Source: Actinomycetes bacterium
GTDB taxonomy: Bacteria; Actinomycetota; Acidimicrobiia; Acidimicrobiales; Acidimicrobiaceae
Assembly (NCBI GenBank): GCA_021790495.1
Contig: JAJYGZ010000070.1
Location: 1-6,578 of the forward strand
Length of the DNA: 6,578 nucleotides
Direction: 5' to 3'
Positions 1-5,148 of the stretch are shown here, one piece after another. The notes under the pieces are model-generated. The model made no database searches and was not told the origin of the DNA. It worked only from the letters and a program-made list of their open reading frames with translations. Position 1 is the first letter of the stretch. Every line of letters starts with the position of its first letter. The translations under genes were made by a program, and so were the position numbers.

Positions 1-106
1 TAGCGACCACCTTAGCAAAGGTTCCGCCTGAGCCAAAATCCGCGTCATCGGGGTGAGCTACAACTACCAAAACCTTTTCAGGGCTCTTCAATTCGACCGG
101 GTCCAT
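1..106 (-). CDS. PIG-L / LmbE-family deacetylase, N-terminal part (runs off left edge)
   Basis: Reading leftward from an ATG at 106-104, the first 35 codons give a short polar leader, a hydrophobic strand (VLVVVAHPDD, residues 12-21) and then ADFGSGGT. AHPDD followed by a glycine-rich turn is the opening motif of the PIG-L/LmbE zinc-dependent N-acetylglucosamine deacetylase family; His18 and Asp21 would be expected zinc ligands, with Asp20 nearby as a likely catalytic residue. An AAGGA ribosome site lies 9 bases upstream of the ATG. The rest of the gene, including the later histidine motif, is outside the window, so substrate cannot be told. The mycothiol enzymes MshB and Mca usually have HAHPDDE here; AHPDDADFGSGG looks more like the general LmbE group. 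A role in mycothiol metabolism is therefore not supported by this fragment alone. Confidence 0.85.
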   Translation of the reverse strand, partial: MDPVELKSPEKVLVVVAHPDDADFGSGGTFAKVVA

Positions 107-276
107 GTCGTTGGGTCCTTCACTCTTGCAACGTTCTTCGAACTACAACGATATGGGGCTGCGTTTTAGTTCGTGACCTCACAAAACTCCTCGACCAAGG
201 ACTCTTGAGATGTTTTTGCCATCAATGAAACTCAATCGGGTTAGCTTGGGAGAAGCGATTTACTCGAAAGGAACCC
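107..276. promoter_or_regulatory. Divergent intergenic region between the PIG-L gene and bcp
   Basis: This 170-base spacer must hold the promoters for the leftward deacetylase and probably for the rightward bcp-ctaG pair, because both 5' ends face it. I see no convincing paired -35/-10 boxes. Weak partial matches are TTGAGA at 205-210 and TTGCCA at 216-221 on the plus strand, and TATCGT on the minus strand at 154-149. A small perfect inverted repeat, GTTC-TTC-GAAC, lies at 133-143, just upstream of the deacetylase ribosome site, and could be an operator. The promoter role comes from gene orientation rather than motif quality. Confidence 0.4.
116..120 (-). promoter_or_regulatory. Ribosome binding site of the PIG-L gene
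   Basis: The minus strand reads AAGGA here, with a 9-base spacer to the ATG at 106. This supports that ATG as the true start of the truncated deacetylase. Confidence 0.6.
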
Positions 277-741
277 ATGACTGCCAGCTTGAGCGTGGGC
301 GACAGGGCCCCGCAATTTGCCTTGACCGACGAGGGCGGCCGCACGGTGACATTGTCGGACTTTAGCGGCAAGCGGGTAGTTCTCTACTTCTACCCCAAAG
401 ACTTTACTCCCGGGTGCACACAGGAAGCCTGCGACTTCCGCGACGTCATATCCACGGGTGATTTCAAGGCGGACGCTGTAATAGGGATTTCGCCCGATAG
501 CCCCGAGAAGCACGCGGAGTTCATAAAGCACTACGAATTGCCCTTTACGCTCCTATCTGATCCTGATCGCTCTGTAATGAAGGCTTATGGCGCCTATGGC
601 GAAAAACAGAACTACGGCAAGACGGTTCTCGGAGTGATACGAAGCACGTTTGTCATATCGCCAGATCAGACCATCGAAAAGGTATACCTGGGGATAAAGG
701 CGAAGGGGCATGCGAAGCGCGTCGCCGACGCGCTCGCCTAG
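277..741 (+). CDS. bcp: Bcp-type peroxiredoxin (thioredoxin-dependent thiol peroxidase)
   Basis: This 154-residue protein has the normal length for the Bcp/PrxQ branch of the AhpC/TSA peroxiredoxins. The N-terminal VGDRAPQF and LSDFSGKRVVLYFYPKD stretches form the thioredoxin-fold core. TPGCTQEACDFRD carries the peroxidatic Cys47 and, five residues later, Cys52, the resolving cysteine of the atypical two-Cys type. Arg122 in VIRSTFVI is the conserved arginine that activates the peroxidatic cysteine. Such enzymes reduce hydrogen peroxide and organic hydroperoxides in the cytoplasm and are recycled by thioredoxin. The ATG at 277 follows an AAAGGA (267-272) with a short spacer, and the family N-terminus begins within a few residues, so the start is sound. 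The ctaG-like gene follows after 15 bases, probably in the same transcript. The identity is secure; the reductant is inferred from the family. Confidence 0.95.
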   Translation: MTASLSVGDRAPQFALTDEGGRTVTLSDFSGKRVVLYFYPKDFTPGCTQEACDFRDVISTGDFKADAVIGISPDSPEKHAEFIKHYELPFTLLSDPDRSVMKAYGAYGEKQNYGKTVLGVIRSTFVISPDQTIEKVYLGIKAKGHAKRVADALA

Positions 742-756
742 GATCTGGTTGCTTGA

Positions 757-1638
757 ATGACGCCCTTTGAACTCATAGCCTTGATCCACCCGACGGATCT
801 GTTCGGCTTGATCGTCTCCCCCGCAGTCACGTTTCATCAGATACTTACCGCATTTCAGACCGACCCCTTAGCAATAGCGGCCGACGCGGTACTTGTCTTG
901 GCGGTCGCCGCCTACGTCATCGGCGTTAGGCGTCTGGCTGCAAAGGGAAGGAACTGGCCGCGATCACGGACCGCAGCATTTCTAGGCGGATCGGCATTGA
1001 TCTTTTTTGCCACCGGTAGCGGCTTCGCGAGCTACGACAGCTCGAACTTCGCTATGCACGTCATCCAACACCTGATCCTCATGAACGGCGCACCAATTCT
1101 CTTAGTGCTTTCCGCCCCGGTAACACTGCTATTACAAGCATCTTCTCGAAATGTCCAGACCGGTGCCCTCAAGGTACTCCACTCGCATTGGGCTAAGTTC
1201 GTCACGCTGCCATTTATAGCGTGGCTGGCCAATTGGGTAACGATGTACGTCTACTTCCTGACACCTATTTACACACTTTCGATCCAACATCCGCTCTTTC
1301 ACTACTACACCCATCTGCACTTCCTCATTGCGGGGTTCATTTACTGGTCTGTGGTGATCTCAATAGACCCGATACCGCACAAAATGTCTTTCGGCGCCAA
1401 ACTCGCATTCCTCCTCAGCGGTATTCCATTTGGCACCTACCTGGGAATAGCCCTGACACAAATGTCCACGTCGATCGACCCATCGCACAACAGCCTGGCC
1501 GACACGCACTTGGGCGGTTCAATCTTGTGGGCATTCGGCGAGATCTTCACGCTTGCAGCCTTAGCGGCAATTTTTGTCCAGTGGTCCCATGCCGATGAAC
1601 GCGAGGCACGGCGCCACGACCGGGAGCTGTACGGCTAA
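757..1638 (+). CDS. ctaG: CtaG_caa3-family membrane protein, likely cytochrome c oxidase assembly factor
   Basis: The 293-residue product is a polytopic membrane protein. By eye there are about seven hydrophobic segments, near residues 41-58, 73-91, 102-126, 146-168, 185-203, 213-235 and 254-275. The block at 101-121 (HVIQHLILMNGAP, then LLVLSAP) matches the family signature HxxQHxxL...APLLLLxxP; His101 and His105 are candidate metal-binding residues. The ADTHLGGSILWAFGEI block (249-263) and the charged tail DEREARRHDR (280-289) match actinobacterial members. This family is named after Bacillus CtaG, needed for caa3 oxidase biogenesis, and is unrelated to proteobacterial CtaG/Cox11. No oxidase subunit or copper chaperone gene lies in the window, so the role rests on family membership. 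The ATG at 757 comes 15 bases after the bcp stop with only a weak ribosome site, which suggests expression coupled to bcp. Confidence 0.85.
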   Translation: MTPFELIALIHPTDLFGLIVSPAVTFHQILTAFQTDPLAIAADAVLVLAVAAYVIGVRRLAAKGRNWPRSRTAAFLGGSALIFFATGSGFASYDSSNFAMHVIQHLILMNGAPILLVLSAPVTLLLQASSRNVQTGALKVLHSHWAKFVTLPFIAWLANWVTMYVYFLTPIYTLSIQHPLFHYYTHLHFLIAGFIYWSVVISIDPIPHKMSFGAKLAFLLSGIPFGTYLGIALTQMSTSIDPSHNSLADTHLGGSILWAFGEIFTLAALAAIFVQWSHADEREARRHDRELYG

Positions 1639-1775
1639 CAAGAGTCCTTGGAGCAGCCGCACCTTGATGCCAAGCGCACCGAGATGTTTCCAACAAGTAA
1701 CATTGGGGTTATTGGCTGGGCCTGCCGCGGGATTTTCCGCGCGCGACCGACGATCGGATTGGAGCGGGTTAGATC
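1639..1775 (+). promoter_or_regulatory. Intergenic region upstream of the thiolase, with a small GC hairpin
   Basis: No gene is visible in these 137 bases. A perfect five-pair hairpin (CGCGG, loop GATTTT, CCGCG) spans 1726-1741. It has no following T-run, so a Rho-independent terminator call is weak. GGAG at 1761-1764 lies 11 bases before the thiolase ATG and is the likely ribosome site. The gap is long enough for a separate thiolase promoter, but I find no clear -35/-10 pair. Confidence 0.35.
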
Positions 1776-2942
1776 ATGGAAGAAGCAGTAATAGTAGCCA
1801 CTGCTCGCACGCCCATTGGGCGCGCCTACAAGGGATCCTTGGTCGAGATGCGACCCGACGACCTTTGCGGCTTTATCGTAGACGACCTAATGAGGAAAGT
1901 ACCTGAGCTCAAGCGGGACGATGTCGACGACGTAATAATCGGTGCGGCAAACCACGCTGGCGAGCAGGGCATGAACTTGGGTCGCGTTGTAGCCGGCCTC
2001 GCCGGACTCCCAGACACGGTGCCTGGCACCACCGTAAATCGCTTTTGCGCCTCCTCGCTTCAAAGCATACGTATGGCGTTTCACGCCATCTCTGCCGGCG
2101 AGGGGCACGCCTTTGTGGCTGGCGGAGTCGAAAGCGTTACACGTACGCTAGGCGTCGGCCTCACCGCCTCCGATATGAACCCGCGCTACGTTGAACCCGA
2201 CCGCGCGGATTTCATCAACCTTATGTACATACCGATGGGCCTCACCGCTGAAAACGTCGCTGACAAGTTCGGCGTCTCGAGATCCGCCATGGACGAGTTT
2301 GCGAAACTGTCCCAAGACCGCGCCGTCGAGGCGCAAAAGAATGGGTTCTTCGACCGCGAAATTACGCCGGTCACATTGCCCGATGGCTCCGTTGTTTCCA
2401 AGGACGATGGCCCGCGCGCCAATACAACTCTGGAACGTCTGGGACAGCTTGCGCCGGCTTTTCGCCCCGACGGCCGCGTCACAGCCGGAAACTCTTGTCC
2501 GCTAAATGATGGAGCGGCGGCGGTTCTGGTGCTTTCGAGATCCAAAGCGGCTGAACTCGGCGTCAAACCCAAGGCTCGGATACTCGCTTCGGCGATAAGC
2601 GGACTGGCTCCGGAAATCATGGGCGTGGGCCCGATCGAAGCCGTACGCAAGGTGCTCGCATTGGCCAAGATGACCATAAACGACATCGACATCGTTGAAT
2701 TAAACGAAGCTTTCGCGGCTCAGGTGCTTCCGATTTGCCAACAACTGGGAATTTCCATCGAGGACCAATTGAACCCCCACGGAGGGGCGATTGCTCTGGG
2801 ACATCCCTTTGGCATGACCGGAGCAAGGATAATGACCACGCTCTTGAACGATCTGGAGACTCTTGACAAGACTATGGGCCTTGAAACGATGTGCATCGGC
2901 GGGGGTCAGGGAATGGCGATGATCGTCGAGCGCCTTGGCTAA
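1776..2942 (+). CDS. Acyl-CoA thiolase (acetyl-CoA C-acyltransferase / C-acetyltransferase, FadA-like)
   Basis: This 388-residue protein is a full-length type II thiolase with all expected active-site elements. The N-terminus (EAVIVATARTPIGRAYKGSL) is typical. VNRFCASSLQSIR holds the acyl-accepting Cys91. TAGNSCPLNDGAAAVL is the C-domain entry, ELNEAFAAQ places Asn310, ALGHPFGMTGAR provides catalytic His343, and CIGGGQG provides the second catalytic cysteine, Cys373. Thiolases cleave 3-ketoacyl-CoA with CoA to give acetyl-CoA and a shortened acyl-CoA, or condense two acetyl-CoA in reverse. The GEQGMNLGRVVA and RMAFHAISAGEG segments resemble the actinobacterial FadA group used in beta-oxidation, so degradation is more likely than biosynthesis. 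Chain-length preference cannot be read from the sequence. The electron transfer flavoprotein genes at the right end fit an acyl-CoA oxidation context, but no partner hydratase/dehydrogenase is adjacent. Confidence 0.95.
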   Translation: MEEAVIVATARTPIGRAYKGSLVEMRPDDLCGFIVDDLMRKVPELKRDDVDDVIIGAANHAGEQGMNLGRVVAGLAGLPDTVPGTTVNRFCASSLQSIRMAFHAISAGEGHAFVAGGVESVTRTLGVGLTASDMNPRYVEPDRADFINLMYIPMGLTAENVADKFGVSRSAMDEFAKLSQDRAVEAQKNGFFDREITPVTLPDGSVVSKDDGPRANTTLERLGQLAPAFRPDGRVTAGNSCPLNDGAAAVLVLSRSKAAELGVKPKARILASAISGLAPEIMGVGPIEAVRKVLALAKMTINDIDIVELNEAFAAQVLPICQQLGISIEDQLNPHGGAIALGHPFGMTGARIMTTLLNDLETLDKTMGLETMCIGGGQGMAMIVERLG

Positions 2943-2946
2943 GAAC

Positions 2947-2961
2947 GGGCACCTTTTGCCC
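2947..2961 (+). terminator. Possible weak hairpin terminator or attenuator after the thiolase
   Basis: A perfect five-pair stem (GGGCA / TGCCC) with a five-base CCTTT loop starts 5 bases after the thiolase stop. It has no T-tract behind it, so it is not a classical Rho-independent terminator. Actinobacterial terminators often lack T-tails, and its position right after a stop codon is suggestive only. Confidence 0.25.
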
Positions 2962-3060
2962 CGGCCTAAGATGACTCTGACGGGCGCAAATCTTTCACTT
3001 TGGACAATTGGACAGAACCAGCCAAAGCGCGCCGATCACCGACACAGGGAAAGTGAGATT
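2962..3060 (+). promoter_or_regulatory. Candidate leader of the trio operon, with a tandem TTGGACA repeat
   Basis: If the phosphatase starts at 3061, this stretch is non-coding and is the likely place for the operon promoter. TTGGACA occurs twice with an 8-base period, at 3000-3006 and 3008-3014; the two copies meet around a CAATTG palindrome. TTGGAC resembles a -35 element, but I see no good TANNNT box 16-19 bases downstream of either copy. The region is also open in the phosphatase frame from a TTG at 2935, so an N-terminal extension is not excluded. Confidence 0.3.
3046..3053 (+). promoter_or_regulatory. Ribosome binding site that selects the TTG start at 3061
   Basis: AGGGAAAG here is the best purine-rich site near the beginning of the phosphatase domain. 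Its GGGA core ends 10 bases before TTG at 3061. The alternative in-frame starts, TTG at 2935, ATG at 2971 and GTG at 3079, have poorer or badly spaced sites. Confidence 0.5.
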
Positions 3061-3738
3061 TTGGCAATCGACGCAGAGGTGCCGAGCGGGGGATCCGCGC
3101 CAGAGACAAAAGGCGGCCCCACGTCGACTACTTTGATTCTGGTCAGGCACGCTAAGACGCCTACGACAGGAACCATTCTCCCAGGTCGCGCAGCTGGACT
3201 TTCCATCTCTGAGGATGGCCTTGTTCAAGCTAAGGCGATCTCGGCGTCGCTCGCCCAAGTCGAATCCATTTCGGCAATTTACTCTTCCCCGCTCGAACGC
3301 GCGCGCGAGACGGCCGAACCTCTCGCCTTGGCTCGAGGTCTGGAAGTGCTAGCCGACGAACGCCTTATCGAATGCGACTTTGGCGACTGGACCGGGCGGC
3401 GGCTTGATGAACTCTCGAAATTGCCCGAATGGAAGGCCGTTCAAGGCGCACCTAGCAAGTTCCGCTTCCCGCAAGGGGAGTCTTTCCGTGAAATGTCCGA
3501 GCGAATGATAAATTTCCTCGACTGGGTGCACCTCACCCATCGGGGCGAATGCATAGCCGCTTTCTCGCACGCCGACCCCATCAAGGCATTGGTTGCGCAC
3601 TGTCTGGGAATTCACCTCGACTCGTTCCAGCGGGTCGTGATTTCCACGACGGGACTATCTGCAATATCGATAACCGACACAGCCAACTACGCTTTGTTTG
3701 TGAATTTGACCCCAACGCCCAACCTGAAGGTCACTTGA
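3061..3738 (+). CDS. Histidine phosphatase superfamily protein, MSMEG_4193 type
   Basis: From TTG at 3061 the product has 225 residues, close to family length. LILVRHAKT (from residue 25) carries the phospho-accepting His30, SSPLERARETAE (75-86) carries Arg80, ECDFGDWTGR (from 104) supplies the acidic region, and FSHADPIKA (from 168) supplies the second catalytic His170. This is the phosphoglycerate-mutase-like (His_Phos_1) fold, and the combination matches the actinobacterial MSMEG_4193 subfamily. The usual RHG triad is RHA and the second motif is SHA rather than SHG; I believe this is common in the subfamily. Such enzymes hydrolyse phosphomonoesters through a phosphohistidine, but the substrate here is unknown. 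DUF3090 begins one base after the stop, so translation is probably coupled. The reading frame stays open upstream to TTG 2935, which overlaps the thiolase end; those extra 42 residues are polar and unlike the family, so I prefer 3061. Confidence 0.85.
   Translation: MAIDAEVPSGGSAPETKGGPTSTTLILVRHAKTPTTGTILPGRAAGLSISEDGLVQAKAISASLAQVESISAIYSSPLERARETAEPLALARGLEVLADERLIECDFGDWTGRRLDELSKLPEWKAVQGAPSKFRFPQGESFREMSERMINFLDWVHLTHRGECIAAFSHADPIKALVAHCLGIHLDSFQRVVISTTGLSAISITDTANYALFVNLTPTPNLKVT
3726..3730 (+). promoter_or_regulatory. Ribosome binding site of the DUF3090 gene, inside the phosphatase 3' end
   Basis: GAAGG lies in the last codons of the phosphatase gene, 9 bases before the GTG start at 3740. 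It supports the GTG start and coupled translation. Confidence 0.55.
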
Positions 3739-3739
3739 C

Positions 3740-4237
3740 GTGGCGGAAATCTTCAATTTTGACTCCCCGAATCAAGTTGCCATCGCCGCAATTGGAGAGC
3801 CTGGCAACCGCGTATTCATCCTGCAGATACGCGAATCTGCGACCTCACTTACCGTCAAGCTGGAAAAAACCCAAGTAGCCGGGATGGTGCAATATATCGC
3901 CATGATGCTCGGCGATCTCGATCGTCTCGGGCACCTCCCCGAAGCAGCGGCTGTGATCCCTCCCATTGAGCCGCGGTTCGCAGTCGGCGAGATTGGCGTG
4001 CAATATCGCGAGGATGCCGATATCGTCGTCATCCAGCTCACGGAAATGGCTGAAGATGAGGACCAGCGCGCAAAAATAGTTCTCCAGATCACCAAAGAAC
4101 TTGCTGGCACGCTTGCTATTCAAGGAACCAGCCTCATCGAGGCTGGTCGGCCGACCTGTCCCCTGTGCGGCTTCCCGATCGAACCAGAAGGACACCCTTG
4201 CCCGAGGACAAACGGCTACCGGGCCCCGACGCCCTAG
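3740..4237 (+). CDS. DUF3090 family protein with C-terminal zinc-binding motif
   Basis: This 165-residue protein matches the actinobacterial DUF3090 family along its length. The N-terminal domain includes AIGEPGNRVFILQIRE (17-32) and TVKLEKTQVAGM (38-49). A middle segment, RFAVGEIGVQYREDADIVVIQLTE, resembles a beta-rich repeat of the first half. The conserved C-terminus, GRPTCPLCGFPIEPEGHPCPRTNGYR, contains Cys140, Cys143, His152 and Cys154, a CxxC...HxC pattern that probably binds one zinc ion. No biochemical function is established as far as I know. The protein has no signal peptide or membrane segment, so it should be cytoplasmic. The GTG start is one base after the phosphatase stop, and its 3' end overlaps the kinase-fold gene. 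This placement suggests it acts with, or links, the two flanking proteins; that is inference. Confidence 0.9.
   Translation: MAEIFNFDSPNQVAIAAIGEPGNRVFILQIRESATSLTVKLEKTQVAGMVQYIAMMLGDLDRLGHLPEAAAVIPPIEPRFAVGEIGVQYREDADIVVIQLTEMAEDEDQRAKIVLQITKELAGTLAIQGTSLIEAGRPTCPLCGFPIEPEGHPCPRTNGYRAPTP
4186..4192 (+). promoter_or_regulatory. Ribosome binding site of the SCO1664-type gene, within DUF3090 zinc-motif codons
   Basis: AGAAGGA is a strong Shine-Dalgarno match located 5 bases before TTG at 4198. It lies within the DUF3090 codons for P-E-G just before His152, so these bases serve both the zinc motif and translation of the next gene. It favours TTG 4198 over the in-frame GTG at 4165. Confidence 0.6.
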
Positions 4238-4920
4238 AACTACTAAACCAAGGTTCTATCGAAGTTGTCGGGCGCATGCCTTATAGCTCGAATGCAACGC
4301 TGCTGGTCGAGATTAGCTTGGACGGCCAGTCAATCAACGCCATCTACAAGCCCCAACGCGGAGAGCGTCCCTTGTGGGACTTTCCGGACGGACTGTACCG
4401 TCGCGAGGCCGCGGCTTACGTCCTCTCGGCGGCCCTAGGTTGGGAACTGATCCCGCCGACCGTCGTTAGAGTCGATGCTCCCTACGGCGTGGGCTCTTTC
4501 CAGCTCTTCATCGACGCCGATTTCGAACAACACTACTTCTCGTTGTGCCAACGTCCGGACTTCGCACGCACATTCATAAAATTCGCAGCTTTCGACATCG
4601 TGGCCAACAACGCCGACCGCAAATCCGGTCATATTCTTATCGATGAGCCCGGTCGCCTCTGGGGAATAGATAACGGGTTGACATTCCACGCCGAAGCGAA
4701 ATTGCGTACCGTGATCTGGGAGTTTGGGGACGCCGAACTCCTTGCCAGCGAACTCGAAGACATCTCGAGAGTCGCGCGAAACGCCGAAGTGATCTTTTCT
4801 GATCTCCTCTCGGAAGCAGAGATCGAGGCGTTGGCGCGTCGCTCGACGGCCTTAGTCAAAAAAGCGAAGCTCCCAGTTCTCGACCCCCAAAGCCGTTCAT
4901 ACCCGTGGCCGTTGGTATAG
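4198..4920 (+). CDS. SCO1664-family protein with PI3/PI4-kinase-like fold
   Basis: From TTG 4198 the product has 240 residues. EVVGRMPYSSNATLLVEI (22-39) resembles a nucleotide-binding loop followed by a strand, and IYKPQRGERPLWDFP (49-63) gives a candidate ATP-binding lysine, Lys51. YRREAAAYVLS (67-77) would supply the pairing helix glutamate. FDIVANNADRKSGHILID (132-149) and LWGIDNGLTFH (154-164) read like the catalytic DRHNGN and metal-binding IDFG motifs of PI3/PI4-kinase and HipA-like proteins, with Asp140, His145 and Asp158 as key candidates. I recognise the actinobacterial SCO1664 family; members are annotated as kinase-like but their substrate is unknown. The gene overlaps DUF3090 by 40 bases and ends the operon. 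An in-frame GTG at 4165 would add 11 residues rich in arginine; the ribosome site favours 4198. Kinase activity is inference from motifs. Confidence 0.85.
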   Translation: MPEDKRLPGPDALELLNQGSIEVVGRMPYSSNATLLVEISLDGQSINAIYKPQRGERPLWDFPDGLYRREAAAYVLSAALGWELIPPTVVRVDAPYGVGSFQLFIDADFEQHYFSLCQRPDFARTFIKFAAFDIVANNADRKSGHILIDEPGRLWGIDNGLTFHAEAKLRTVIWEFGDAELLASELEDISRVARNAEVIFSDLLSEAEIEALARRSTALVKKAKLPVLDPQSRSYPWPLV

Positions 4921-5148
4921 GGCCGAGTCCGCTTCCTTTTCCCAAAACCCCGATCGCGGCAAAATCTATCACCGGCCAGGCGCATCCGCGTCGCTTGGCA
5001 CTTGCCCACCGATGTTCCGGCCGCCGAGCGCGCGGTTGCGCCACTTTGGGCACCCGTCGAGCTAGCAGGACTTGAGACTCAGCCCCGAAACGCGCGTCCC
5101 CAAGGTTGATCTACGCTTGCAAAGGCGCGCGGCGTACCGCAGTCGCTG
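4921..5148. other. Convergent intergenic spacer between the trio operon and etfA
   Basis: The two operons end toward each other across 228 bases. The frames are broken or have non-protein-like composition, and I see no mycothiol ligase (mshC) start, tRNA or clear transposon end. The minus strand at about 4960-4940 has a tiny CCG-CGAT-CGG stem followed by GGTTTTGGG, too weak to call a terminator. A 13-base segment at 4981-4993 is repeated exactly in the etfB-etfA gap. Terminators for both sides should be here but do not show as classical hairpins. Confidence 0.5.

Noticed and set aside
1574..1906. A 110-codon plus-strand frame bridging ctaG and the thiolase
   Set aside because: It overlaps the 3' end of ctaG and the 5' end of the thiolase in another frame, with Arg/Ser-rich text and no ribosome site of note.
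2186..2692. A 168-codon open frame on the minus strand within the thiolase
   Set aside because: It lies entirely antisense to a thiolase with intact catalytic motifs; its Ser/Arg/Pro-rich translation matches no family I recognise.
2935..3060. N-terminal extension of the phosphatase from TTG 2935
   Set aside because: The extra 42 residues are polar and not family-like, the start overlaps the thiolase end without a good ribosome site, and a better site precedes TTG 3061.
3772..4195. Two overlapping minus-strand open frames of 112 and 116 codons opposite DUF3090
   Set aside because: The plus strand encodes a clear DUF3090 protein; the antisense products are low-complexity shadows with no motif.
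4938..4962. Minus-strand hairpin with a TTTT stretch as an etfA terminator
   Set aside because: The stem is only three pairs and the T stretch is short and interrupted, so it does not reach terminator quality.
4921..5148. A hidden small gene, tRNA or mshC start in the convergent spacer
   Set aside because: Frames are broken or carry no recognisable protein text, and no cloverleaf or conserved T-loop sequence is visible.
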